Shown: positions 44,451 to 51,603 of the stretch, piece after piece
Position numbering within the stretch: position 1 is the first letter of the stretch
How the letters are laid out: each line of letters starts with the position of its first letter
NCBI RefSeq assembly: GCF_020524585.1
Contig: NZ_JAIVLK010000007.1
Location: 124,001 to 188,000, forward strand
Reading direction: 5' to 3'
Length of the DNA stretch: 64,000 nt
Source: Celeribacter naphthalenivorans
GTDB lineage: Bacteria > Pseudomonadota > Alphaproteobacteria > Rhodobacterales > Rhodobacteraceae
The notes under the pieces: model-generated
Told to the model about the DNA's origin: nothing
The model's input: the letters and a program-made list of their open reading frames with translations, nothing else
Database searches by the model: none
Translations under genes and position numbers: made by a program

Positions 44451-45409
44451 TCAGCCGAAAGCGCGGCGTCCAAGGTTTCGATCATCTCAAGGGCAGAATA
44501 ATAATCGACGCGGAAAGAGGACAGACCCATCGCATAGACTTGGCGCTTTTGCACAGCGGGCAGATTGGCCAAAAGCGGGTCGTTCAGAAAGGCCTCGACG
44601 TCCTTGCCATCGGCACTGAGCAGGATAACGGTCTCTTCGGTGATGGCCGCGCTCAGGGTTTCGCGCGAGATAAAATCCATGTTGGAGACACGGGTCACGG
44701 CGCTTTTGAATTCTTCTGGCAGGGGCGTGATGGCAAAGCCAAGCGCCTCAAGAACCTCGGCCTGCGGGCTGTGATCGCGGCCAATGGAATAGGTTCCCGC
44801 GATGTCATAGCCGACAAGAGTCGCCGGGCGCCCGTTCAGCGCCAACCGGTCTGCGGCCTCTTTCGCCCGGCTTTCGAAATCCTGGATCGCGGTTTCGGCC
44901 TCCGCCTCGCGATCCGTTGCGCGACCAAGCGTGCGCGCCATGGCCTGCCAGCTTGTGTCGGAGTAATCGAGGATAAGCGTTGGAAGGCCCTGTGCCTCGA
45001 CCTCTGCAAGATAGGGCAAAAGGCTGTCTGCGCCGGTCGAGGAGCCGACGACCAGATCGGGGCCTGCGATAATCAAAGATTCAATGTCAAAATCCCGATT
45101 GGCATAGAGGCTTTCGACACCGCGCGCATGTGCTATCTCGGCCCATTGGCTAAAATAGCCTGCCTCATCGGTCAGCTCGCCCGGCGTGGTGGCGGCGGTG
45201 GCAACGAGCGGCGCGTCAATGGCCAAAAGCAGCCCGGTGAGGCTCGGCGATGTGGAGATCACGCGCTGAGGGGCGGTTTTCAACGTCAGCGTGCCCCTGT
45301 CATGCGTCAGGGCGCGCGGCCAATCCGCATCGGATTGTGCCCAAAGCGGCGTCGTGATCAGGGTCAACGGAAGGGCGAAGGCGCTGCTAAGCAAAGTGCG
45401 GCGGTTCAT
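44447..45409 (-). CDS. iron-siderophore periplasmic binding protein, FepB-like
   Basis: A 320-aa class-III binding protein. The start at 45409 gives a proper signal peptide (MNRRTLLSSAFALPL, cleavage after WAQ near residue 26); a longer frame lacks support. It is collinear with enterobactin-binding FepB: DWPRALTHDRGTLTL, then ISTSPSLTGLLLAIDAPLVATAATTPG, NPLLANLPAVQ-like and FRVDYYSALEMIETLD near the C terminus. The expected ligand is therefore a ferric catecholate-type siderophore, although the exact chelator is unknown. It heads a minus-strand operon (FepB, D, G and the monooxygenase) divergent from the ATPase gene. Confidence 0.85.
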   Translation of the reverse strand: MNRRTLLSSAFALPLTLITTPLWAQSDADWPRALTHDRGTLTLKTAPQRVISTSPSLTGLLLAIDAPLVATAATTPGELTDEAGYFSQWAEIAHARGVESLYANRDFDIESLIIAGPDLVVGSSTGADSLLPYLAEVEAQGLPTLILDYSDTSWQAMARTLGRATDREAEAETAIQDFESRAKEAADRLALNGRPATLVGYDIAGTYSIGRDHSPQAEVLEALGFAITPLPEEFKSAVTRVSNMDFISRETLSAAITEETVILLSADGKDVEAFLNDPLLANLPAVQKRQVYAMGLSSFRVDYYSALEMIETLDAALSAE

Positions 45410-45480
45410 GCGGAAAAACTCTTTCGGGCTTGAGATCGGCGCAGATGGCGTATGGCTCTCTGGAAGATTGCGACTGATAT

Positions 45481-45498
45481 TGCAGAATGCGTTCCACA
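45481..45498. promoter_or_regulatory. candidate operator between the FepB-like and FepC-like genes
   Basis: Read on the minus strand the site is TGTGGAACGCATTCTGCA. It matches TGCGGAATGCGTAATGCA at 47243-47260, before the TonB receptor, at 13 of 18 positions. It lies in the only promoter-sized gap between the divergent FepB and FepC genes, so a single regulator, most simply the linked IclR protein, may bind both. Confidence 0.5.
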
Positions 45499-45527
45499 AT
45501 GCAATACCGACAGAAAGACTCAGTTAA

Positions 45528-46367
45528 ATGAGGCGCAGCATGCGACAGACAGGGGCCTTGCAGGCCGAAAATATCACATTGGCCTATGAGGGCCGGGAGA
45601 TTTCCCGCGACCTGTCCCTGTCGATCCCGGACGGTTCGTTCACCGTCGTGGTCGGGCCGAATGCCTGTGGGAAGTCGACACTTTTGCGAGCCTTGTCACG
45701 TCTGCTGGAGCCGACATCCGGGCGCGTCACTTTGGAGGGGCAAGATGTGCGGCACTATCCGCCGCGCGCCTTTGCCCGCAAACTCGGGCTTTTGCCACAA
45801 AGCCTCACCGCGCCGGATGGGATCACTGTCGCCGATCTGGTGGCGCGAGGGCGTTTTCCGCATCAAAGTTTCTTGCGCCAATGGTCGAAAGAAGATGGCG
45901 AGGCGATCACCCGCGCGCTGGAAGCAACCGGCATGACGCCCCATGCGCAGAGGATGGTGTCAGAGCTGTCGGGCGGTCAGCGCCAGAGGGTCTGGATTGC
46001 CATGGCTCTGGCGCAGGAAACACCGATCCTCTTGCTCGACGAGCCGACGACCTATCTCGACATCGCGCATCAGATGGAGCTTTTAGAACTGCTGGAAGAG
46101 TTGCGCGCGGCGGGCCGGACCATTGTCGCCGTGCTGCACGAACTCAATCAGGCCTGTCGCTTTGCCACACATATGATCGCGCTCAAGGACGGCCGCATTA
46201 TGGCCGAAGGGGCGCCCTCTGAAATTGTCACAGAAGACATGGTCGCGGAGGTCTTTGGCTTGTCGGCACGGATTGTGGAGGACCCGGAAACCGGCCTGCC
46301 GATGATCGTACCCCGCCCTGCGGCGCGCAAGGCGCGCACATCTGCCCGCTCATGCGAAAGCGTGTGA
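45528..46367 (+). CDS. iron-siderophore ABC transporter ATP-binding protein, FepC-like
   Basis: A 279-aa ATPase. Walker A is GPNACGKST (about 43), with Ala where FepC has Gly. The Q-loop is LLPQSLTAPDGITVADLVARGRFPHQ, the signature LSGGQRQRVWIAMALAQE and Walker B ILLLDEPTTYLD with switch His in VLHELNQA. The QRQR-WIAM-LAQET stretch is characteristic of FepC. The ATG at 45528 has no clear ribosome-binding site; an ATG at 45540 is an alternative. The end overlaps the convergent IclR gene by 18 bp. It is separated from its permeases by divergent transcription, so balanced expression would need a shared regulator. Confidence 0.9.
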   Translation: MRRSMRQTGALQAENITLAYEGREISRDLSLSIPDGSFTVVVGPNACGKSTLLRALSRLLEPTSGRVTLEGQDVRHYPPRAFARKLGLLPQSLTAPDGITVADLVARGRFPHQSFLRQWSKEDGEAITRALEATGMTPHAQRMVSELSGGQRQRVWIAMALAQETPILLLDEPTTYLDIAHQMELLELLEELRAAGRTIVAVLHELNQACRFATHMIALKDGRIMAEGAPSEIVTEDMVAEVFGLSARIVEDPETGLPMIVPRPAARKARTSARSCESV

Positions 46368-47141
46368 TCCGCCCGTCTCACGGTTGATCGCATCGGCAAC
46401 AGATTTCAGCGCAGAAAGCTGATCTGCGGTTTGCATCCGACCCAGATCGGCGACGGAGGTCACGATACACGCCAATTCCCCCTGCGCATCGAATATCGGA
46501 GCGGCCTGGCCGGCGACATTCGACAGAAGATGGTTGGTCATCTCACACCATCTCTCTTCATAGACCTGCTTCAAAAGCGCAGCTGTCGGTGGCGTGCCGC
46601 GAAAATCTTCGGGTTGATGCTCGCGCGCCTCAGCGATGGAGCGCGCCGGAAGGTGGGCCTGACACACCAAACCGCAAGCGGTGTTGTCGATGGGCAGAAT
46701 GGTGCCAAGCCCGATGGCGGAGATCGCAAAATAAGCGCTGTTGTGCCAGCGCACAACTGTGGGGCCGCGCTCCGTCCAGATCGCCACACCGGCGCTGAGC
46801 GCATGGGTCTGGCAAAGCTCTTTGATGTAGCGCCCCGCAATCTCGACAGGATCCACACGGCGCAAGGCAGCCACGCCGATCGACAGAGACAAGGGGCCGA
46901 GATCGTAATGGCCACTGACAGCGTCTTGTTGCGCGAGCCGCTCTTTGACCAGAGATTGCATGTATCTGTGTGCCGTTGAGCGCCCGGTTCCGACCCGTTT
47001 GGCGATCTCCCCCAAGGGCAAAGCCTGCTCGGCGGCCGAGAGCACGCGCAAGAAATCCGCAGCGATGGAGACCGATTGCACCGTGCCATCGCGCGGTTTC
47101 GCTGTCTCCGGTGTGTCGACGGTCGGTGTGTGCTGGCTCAA
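46350..47141 (-). CDS. IclR-family transcriptional regulator
   Basis: A 263-aa regulator with an N-terminal winged HTH (SVSIAADFLRVLSAAEQALPLGEIAKRVGTGRSTAHRYMQSL, in parts, about 24-65) and a C-terminal effector domain ending in AAPIFDAQGELACIVTSV and VADAINRETGG. The start is weakly defined: the TTG at 47141 gives the full frame but has no ribosome-binding site, and a GTG about 20 codons further in is also possible. IclR proteins usually control catabolic genes and answer to a small organic effector, not iron. That is unusual for a siderophore locus and supports a chelate-degradation role (inference). It is divergent from the TonB receptor. Confidence 0.88.
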   Translation of the reverse strand: MSQHTPTVDTPETAKPRDGTVQSVSIAADFLRVLSAAEQALPLGEIAKRVGTGRSTAHRYMQSLVKERLAQQDAVSGHYDLGPLSLSIGVAALRRVDPVEIAGRYIKELCQTHALSAGVAIWTERGPTVVRWHNSAYFAISAIGLGTILPIDNTACGLVCQAHLPARSIAEAREHQPEDFRGTPPTAALLKQVYEERWCEMTNHLLSNVAGQAAPIFDAQGELACIVTSVADLGRMQTADQLSALKSVADAINRETGGSHAFA

Positions 47142-47211
47142 CGTCTGCGCGCCCCCGAAATTGAGATATGTTGGTCAGTTTAAGTGCATCGGTGCAACGG
47201 AGGTACAAATT

Positions 47212-47280
47212 TGCATGGTTTTCCGCAATAGGCGAGTTGACATGCGGAATGCGTAATGCAATGCGGAACGAAATGCTGCA
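47212..47280. promoter_or_regulatory. TGCGGAA-box array before the TonB receptor gene
   Basis: Three related boxes lie in the 189-bp IclR/TonB-receptor gap: TGCATGGTTTTCCGCA (47212-47227, inverted), TGCGGAATGCGTAATGCA (47243-47260) and TGCGGAACGAAATGCTGCA (47262-47280). The last two repeat TGCGGAAYG 19 bp apart. TTGACA (47237-47242) directly abuts the second box, so binding there would affect the promoter. They are proposed IclR operators. Confidence 0.5.
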
Positions 47281-47330
47281 AGCCACTTCCCTAGCCAGCG
47301 GGCCAGTCACTGCGAACACCCGAGGGAAAC

Positions 47331-49427
47331 ATGGCAACAGCCCAATCTAAATTCATCCGCACCACCAGTCTCATGGCTTTGGTCGCGTCCCTGTCTGCAC
47401 ACGGCGCGATGGCACAAGGCGCAGGCGAGATCATCATGCTCGACCCGATCATCGTGAGCGGCGAAAAGGTGGACCGTGACCTGTCCGAGACAGCGACCTC
47501 CGTCTCGGTGGTCGGTGAGGCGGAAATCGAAAACCAAAAGGTCGGCCGTGCCACCATCGACGAAGTGGTCGCCTCGACACCCAACGTGATCTACCCGGAC
47601 AATGTCAGCGCGCCGGTGATCCGTGGCATCGACACACAGGGGCCGCAAAACGGTGCCGTGGCGTTCTTCGGCGGCACCGTGCCGCGTGGCACGGTCAGCG
47701 TCGACGGTCATTATCAGGACTTCTACGAACTGACCTTCGGGGCCTCCTCGACCTGGGATGTCGACACCGTCGAAGTGTTCAGCGGGCCACAGACCACCTC
47801 ACAAGGCGCCAATGCCATCGCGGGGGCGATCGTGGTGAATACCAAAGATCCGACCTTCACCCCCGAAGGCGCCTACCGCGCCGAATACGGCAGCTACAAC
47901 ACGCGGCGTCTGTCCTTTGCCTATTCCAATGCGCTGAGCGACGATTTGGCGGGGCGGATTGCGGTGGATTATTCCGGTCGCGACGGGATCATCGATTACA
48001 CCAACCCGGGCTTTGTGCCGGGAGACGCCAATCTCGATTTCGAGAACCTTAACCTGCGCGGCAAGCTGCTCTGGGCGCCGGCCGAAATTGCCGGTCTCGA
48101 GATGATGCTGACGCTGGCGCATAGTGACGGAAATCGCCCGACGCAGGAAATGGCAACCACCCCCTATGACGATCTCGACAACAGCTACGCGACCTCTCTG
48201 CCGAGCCTCGATGTCGAGGTGAACACCGCGACGCTCGATGTCAATTACGACTTTTTCAACGGGATGAAACTGTTCAATCAGTTGCAGGTCAGTCAGGCCG
48301 ACACGCTGCGCACCACGGGGATCGGGCGCGGGGATGCGATCATTAAATCCGATGAGGTGTCCAATGAAATCCAACTCTCCTTTGGTGACACGGAGGATGA
48401 GCTGTCCGGCCTCGTGGGCTTCTACGCCAAGAAGGTCGACCGCAGCGACGATCTTTGGCTGTTCATCGCCAAAGCCGATGGCGTCGCCCCAGACACGGTG
48501 TATGAAGACGAGAAAACCTATCTCGGGCTGTTTGGCGAGACGACGTGGAACTTTGCCGATCGCTGGAGCCTGAATGCGGGGCTTCGCATCGAGAAAGACC
48601 GCATCCAGCGGACCGGGACCTCAAACTGGATCACTGAACCTGCCGATTACGACGAAACCTTTACCGAAGTGCTGCCGCGTCTGGCGCTGTCCTATGAGCT
48701 GACGCCCGAGTGGACCGTGGGCGCGCTTTACAGCAAAGGCTATAATCCGGGCGGCCTGTCGCCGAATTTCACGACCTACACTTGGGAAGAGTTCAAAGCA
48801 GAAACCATCGACAACTACGAGCTCTTTGCACGTGCGCGGCTGATGGGGGATCAGATGTTCCTGACGGCGAACCTGTTCTACATGGATTACGCCAATGCAC
48901 AGTACAACGTGCTCAACGAAGTCTCTCCGGGCGTGTTCAACACCTACACGATCAATGCCGAAGAATCCTATGCCTACGGCCTGGACCTCGGGATCGACTA
49001 TGCGCCGAGCTCTGTCCTGACGCTGAACGGCAGCCTTGGGTTGCTCAAGACAAAGATCACGGAGATCAGCCGAAACACCGATTTCGAGGACAACAGCTTT
49101 GCCAAGGCCCCGCCTGTGACCCTCTCGCTTGGGGCAGACTGGGCCGTGACGGATCAAATCCGTGTCGGCGGGCAACTGCGTCATGTGGCCGGGGGCTATT
49201 TCTCTGACGCGGAAAACACCGAAGACTACAAGATCGGCAATTACACGATCACGGATCTTCAGGCCTCCTATGCGTTCGATGACGGGATCGAGCTTTATGG
49301 CTATGTGAACAATATTTTCGACATTCGCGAAGATACGTTCAAGCAGTTCAACCGTACACAGGGAGGCACCGAGGCCGCCATCACCGCGCCGCGCACCGTC
49401 GGGATCGGCATTCGCGGAACATTTTAA
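47331..49427 (+). CDS. TonB-dependent outer-membrane receptor
   Basis: A 698-aa receptor. The signal peptide ends at GAMAQG (about residue 29). The plug domain begins with LDPIIVSGEKVDRDLSETATSVSVV and contains APVIRGIDTQGPQNG, and the 22-strand barrel ends with the usual aromatic C terminus (IRGTF). It imports a large ligand such as a ferric siderophore across the outer membrane with energy from TonB. GAGGGAAAC precedes the ATG. No extended N-terminal signalling domain is seen, so it is not an ECF-coupled transducer. With the FepB/C/D/G-like proteins it completes a two-membrane uptake route. Confidence 0.93.
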   Translation: MATAQSKFIRTTSLMALVASLSAHGAMAQGAGEIIMLDPIIVSGEKVDRDLSETATSVSVVGEAEIENQKVGRATIDEVVASTPNVIYPDNVSAPVIRGIDTQGPQNGAVAFFGGTVPRGTVSVDGHYQDFYELTFGASSTWDVDTVEVFSGPQTTSQGANAIAGAIVVNTKDPTFTPEGAYRAEYGSYNTRRLSFAYSNALSDDLAGRIAVDYSGRDGIIDYTNPGFVPGDANLDFENLNLRGKLLWAPAEIAGLEMMLTLAHSDGNRPTQEMATTPYDDLDNSYATSLPSLDVEVNTATLDVNYDFFNGMKLFNQLQVSQADTLRTTGIGRGDAIIKSDEVSNEIQLSFGDTEDELSGLVGFYAKKVDRSDDLWLFIAKADGVAPDTVYEDEKTYLGLFGETTWNFADRWSLNAGLRIEKDRIQRTGTSNWITEPADYDETFTEVLPRLALSYELTPEWTVGALYSKGYNPGGLSPNFTTYTWEEFKAETIDNYELFARARLMGDQMFLTANLFYMDYANAQYNVLNEVSPGVFNTYTINAEESYAYGLDLGIDYAPSSVLTLNGSLGLLKTKITEISRNTDFEDNSFAKAPPVTLSLGADWAVTDQIRVGGQLRHVAGGYFSDAENTEDYKIGNYTITDLQASYAFDDGIELYGYVNNIFDIREDTFKQFNRTQGGTEAAITAPRTVGIGIRGTF

Positions 49428-49466
49428 CATCGCTGCTTCACATCACGGCATGCACCGCAGCCGACG

Positions 49467-49495
49467 CCCCCCCTTCGCCTGCAAGGGGGGGGGGG
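49467..49495. terminator. hairpin with G11 homopolymer between convergent genes
   Basis: CCCCCCCTT (49467-49475) pairs with AAGGGGGGG (49483-49491), and the G run continues to 49495 for eleven consecutive G. It lies 40 nt after the TonB receptor, before the convergent ATPase gene. It resembles a terminator stem without a T-tail. Such a long G-tract is prone to slippage and to sequencing error. Confidence 0.6.
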
Positions 49496-49670
49496 CCGAA
49501 GTGCGTCTCGTCCCAAACATCACGCGGCTTGCCCCGCAGCTTGTCGCGATAAAGTCGCGCTTTATCGGTTTAAAAACCGGGAAGTTCAGACAATACACCC
49601 CGATATGCGCCGCATGGGTCAGGCCTGAGCGGAAACAAACAGAGCCTCCCACTCGACTATCATGGTGTAA

Positions 49671-50954
49671 TTAAAGCACCTGCGCCCAAAGCGCGCTGAG
49701 CGGCAGGGCGAAGTTGCCCTCTCCCATGGTCAGCTTTTCCTGCCCGAGGTAAAACACGATCCCGACGGTGCTGCGGCCTTTGCCCGGCCCATTGTTGGCG
49801 AACCATTTCAGATGCTTGAAATCATCGGCCGCAACCGTGGTCGCGGCTTTGACTTCGATGCCAACCAACCGATGGCCGCCATCGATCAGAATATCGATCT
49901 CGCGACGATCCGCACTGCGCCAATGATAGAGACGATGGTCTTCGTCTTGCATCGGCAGAGCGCGTTGGAGTTCACCGACGACAAAGCTCTCCAACAGCCC
50001 GCCCAAGGCTTCGGGACTGTTGCCGATGTCAAAGGATCTGTCATTCAATCGGCGCAGCGCGCTGGCAATTCCGGTGTCCACGAAATGGAACTTTGGCTGT
50101 TTGATATCCCGTTTGCTCTCCCCCGGCATCCATGCGCTCAGCTTGGTCACCAAGGAGAGCCGCATGAGAATGTCGAGGTACTGATCCACCGTTTCGCGTT
50201 TGAGTTTTGCCAGTTTCGCCAGTTCGGAGGTGTTGATCTCTTGTGCGGTCCGCGCCGCCATTTGGTCGATCAGAAACCGAAGTGCATCGGGTTTGCGCAC
50301 CGGCATGACATCAGCCACGTCGCGATCCACCACCGCATCGATATAATCGCGGTACTGCCGTTGCCGTGAACGGAGTGGCAGGGCGCGGATTTCGGGGTAA
50401 CCGCCCATGAGGAGGAGATCGACATAGTCTTTGCGTCCCAGATGTGCGTGCTCTGCGATTTGCGACAGCTTTGGGTCCGGCTGCATCGCCCAGTCGATCA
50501 ACCGGTTGACCGGCGCCCGATGGACCTCGGATGTCGTCAACGGCCAGAGTTTGAGCGTCTGCATTCGGCCCGCCAGCGAGTCCGCGACCTCCGCCGTTGT
50601 GAAAACGTTGGAGGAACCGGTCAGCACAAACTGCCCTTTCCGGCGATTGCGATCGACGATTTTCTTGATCGCCAAAGCAAGTTTCGGAGACCTTTGGGCC
50701 TCGTCGATGATCACCGGTGCATCCGGCTGTTCCTCGGCAAGGCTCGTCAGCTGACCTTCGGGGTCCGCCTCCATCGCCGCCAGAATCGCCGCATCGTCCA
50801 GCGTGAGGAAACGCCCCTGTTGAAACAGATCGCGCACAAGGGTCGTCTTGCCAACCTGACGTGGTCCGACAAGGTTGACAACGCGTGCCGTTGCCAGAGC
50901 GTCCTGCAGCTCAGGCGTCAGGTGGCGCGGGAGATATTCATCAGCATCATTCAT
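49671..50954 (-). CDS. AAA_14 / DUF4143 family ATPase
   Basis: A 427-aa ATPase. Walker A is GPRQVGKTTL (about 30-39), the strand DAPVIIDEAQRSP (about 78) is a Walker B with DEAQ, and VLTGSS (about 107) is the sensor-1 element. A DUF4143 domain follows, with the RREIDILIDGGHRLVGIEVKA segment near 360 that resembles a restriction-endonuclease-like D-(E/Q)-x-K core (DILI...EVKA). Members are common as solitary accessory genes and are suspected of roles in stress or mobile-element biology; no function is established. It stands alone, flanked by hairpins. Confidence 0.9.
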   Translation of the reverse strand: MNDADEYLPRHLTPELQDALATARVVNLVGPRQVGKTTLVRDLFQQGRFLTLDDAAILAAMEADPEGQLTSLAEEQPDAPVIIDEAQRSPKLALAIKKIVDRNRRKGQFVLTGSSNVFTTAEVADSLAGRMQTLKLWPLTTSEVHRAPVNRLIDWAMQPDPKLSQIAEHAHLGRKDYVDLLLMGGYPEIRALPLRSRQRQYRDYIDAVVDRDVADVMPVRKPDALRFLIDQMAARTAQEINTSELAKLAKLKRETVDQYLDILMRLSLVTKLSAWMPGESKRDIKQPKFHFVDTGIASALRRLNDRSFDIGNSPEALGGLLESFVVGELQRALPMQDEDHRLYHWRSADRREIDILIDGGHRLVGIEVKAATTVAADDFKHLKWFANNGPGKGRSTVGIVFYLGQEKLTMGEGNFALPLSALWAQVL

Positions 50955-51115
50955 GTCACGAGATGACTACCAAGAGGCTCACCAAATGTCCATTAGGACT
51001 TTCACGACATGACCTTTAGTGCCCGCACGAAACAACCATTACCCTCATGCCGCGTCAGACTGTGCGCACTGCAAGGAGCGGGTGCCGGCGGCCCACACTG
51101 ATGGCACATGTAAAT

Positions 51116-51151
51116 CGGGCAGGTTGCCACTCAAGGTGTCAAACCTGCCCG
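51116..51151 (-). terminator. hairpin downstream of the UspA gene
   Basis: CGGGCAGGTT (51116-51125) and AACCTGCCCG (51142-51151) form a perfect 10-bp stem about 20 nt beyond the UspA stop on the minus strand. The tail reads ATTTACAT. It is probably the terminator of the TAXI-TRAP operon. Confidence 0.65.
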
Positions 51152-51171
51152 AACGTCGCTCAGAACAGTCG

Positions 51172-51603
51172 TCAGCGCACAACGTAGACCGACGATTTGG
51201 AATGACGCACGACGCGGGCGGCATTCGGACCCAAAAGGTAATCTTTGAGATCTGGACGATGCGCCCCAAGGATAATCAAATCCGCCTCGTCCTTTTCTGC
51301 GGCTTCAAGAATTTCATGGTAGGCGGTGCCGACGGCCACGATATGGCGCACCTGCGCATTCGCTTCGGCACCGAGCACCTCTTCGACGAAGTCGAACAAG
51401 GTTTTCTTGACGCTCTCGCGGACCTCTTTGGTGCGGTTTTCGTCGAAATAGCCGCCCACCCAACTCATGCCATAGTCGGGGAGCACAGTAATGACATCGA
51501 GCTGCGCATTCTCCACCGCAGCAAGCCGTTGCGCGGTCTCCAGCACTTTGATCTCATCTTTTGGACGGTTCACATCAATGGCACATAGAATGGTCTTGAT
51601 CAT
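51172..51603 (-). CDS. universal stress protein, UspA family (TRAP-associated)
   Basis: A 143-aa single-domain Usp. The N terminus MIKTILCAIDVNRP and the central VAVGTAYHEILEAAEKDEADLIILGAHRP (about 90-118) fit the nucleotide-binding Usp fold, and the C-terminal LLGPNAARVVRHSKSSVYVV carries the Gly and Ser residues of the ATP-binding loop. The start overlaps the TRAP permease stop by ATGA, so the two are co-translated. TRAP-linked Usp proteins such as TeaD of Halomonas modulate transporter activity in an ATP-dependent way; a similar role is likely. Confidence 0.92.
   Translation of the reverse strand: MIKTILCAIDVNRPKDEIKVLETAQRLAAVENAQLDVITVLPDYGMSWVGGYFDENRTKEVRESVKKTLFDFVEEVLGAEANAQVRHIVAVGTAYHEILEAAEKDEADLIILGAHRPDLKDYLLGPNAARVVRHSKSSVYVVR

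Noticed and set aside
49555-49582. CGGTTT/AAACCG palindrome as an operator
   Set aside because: It lies between the ends of two convergent genes, where no promoter is expected; it is short and AT-centred and may be chance.
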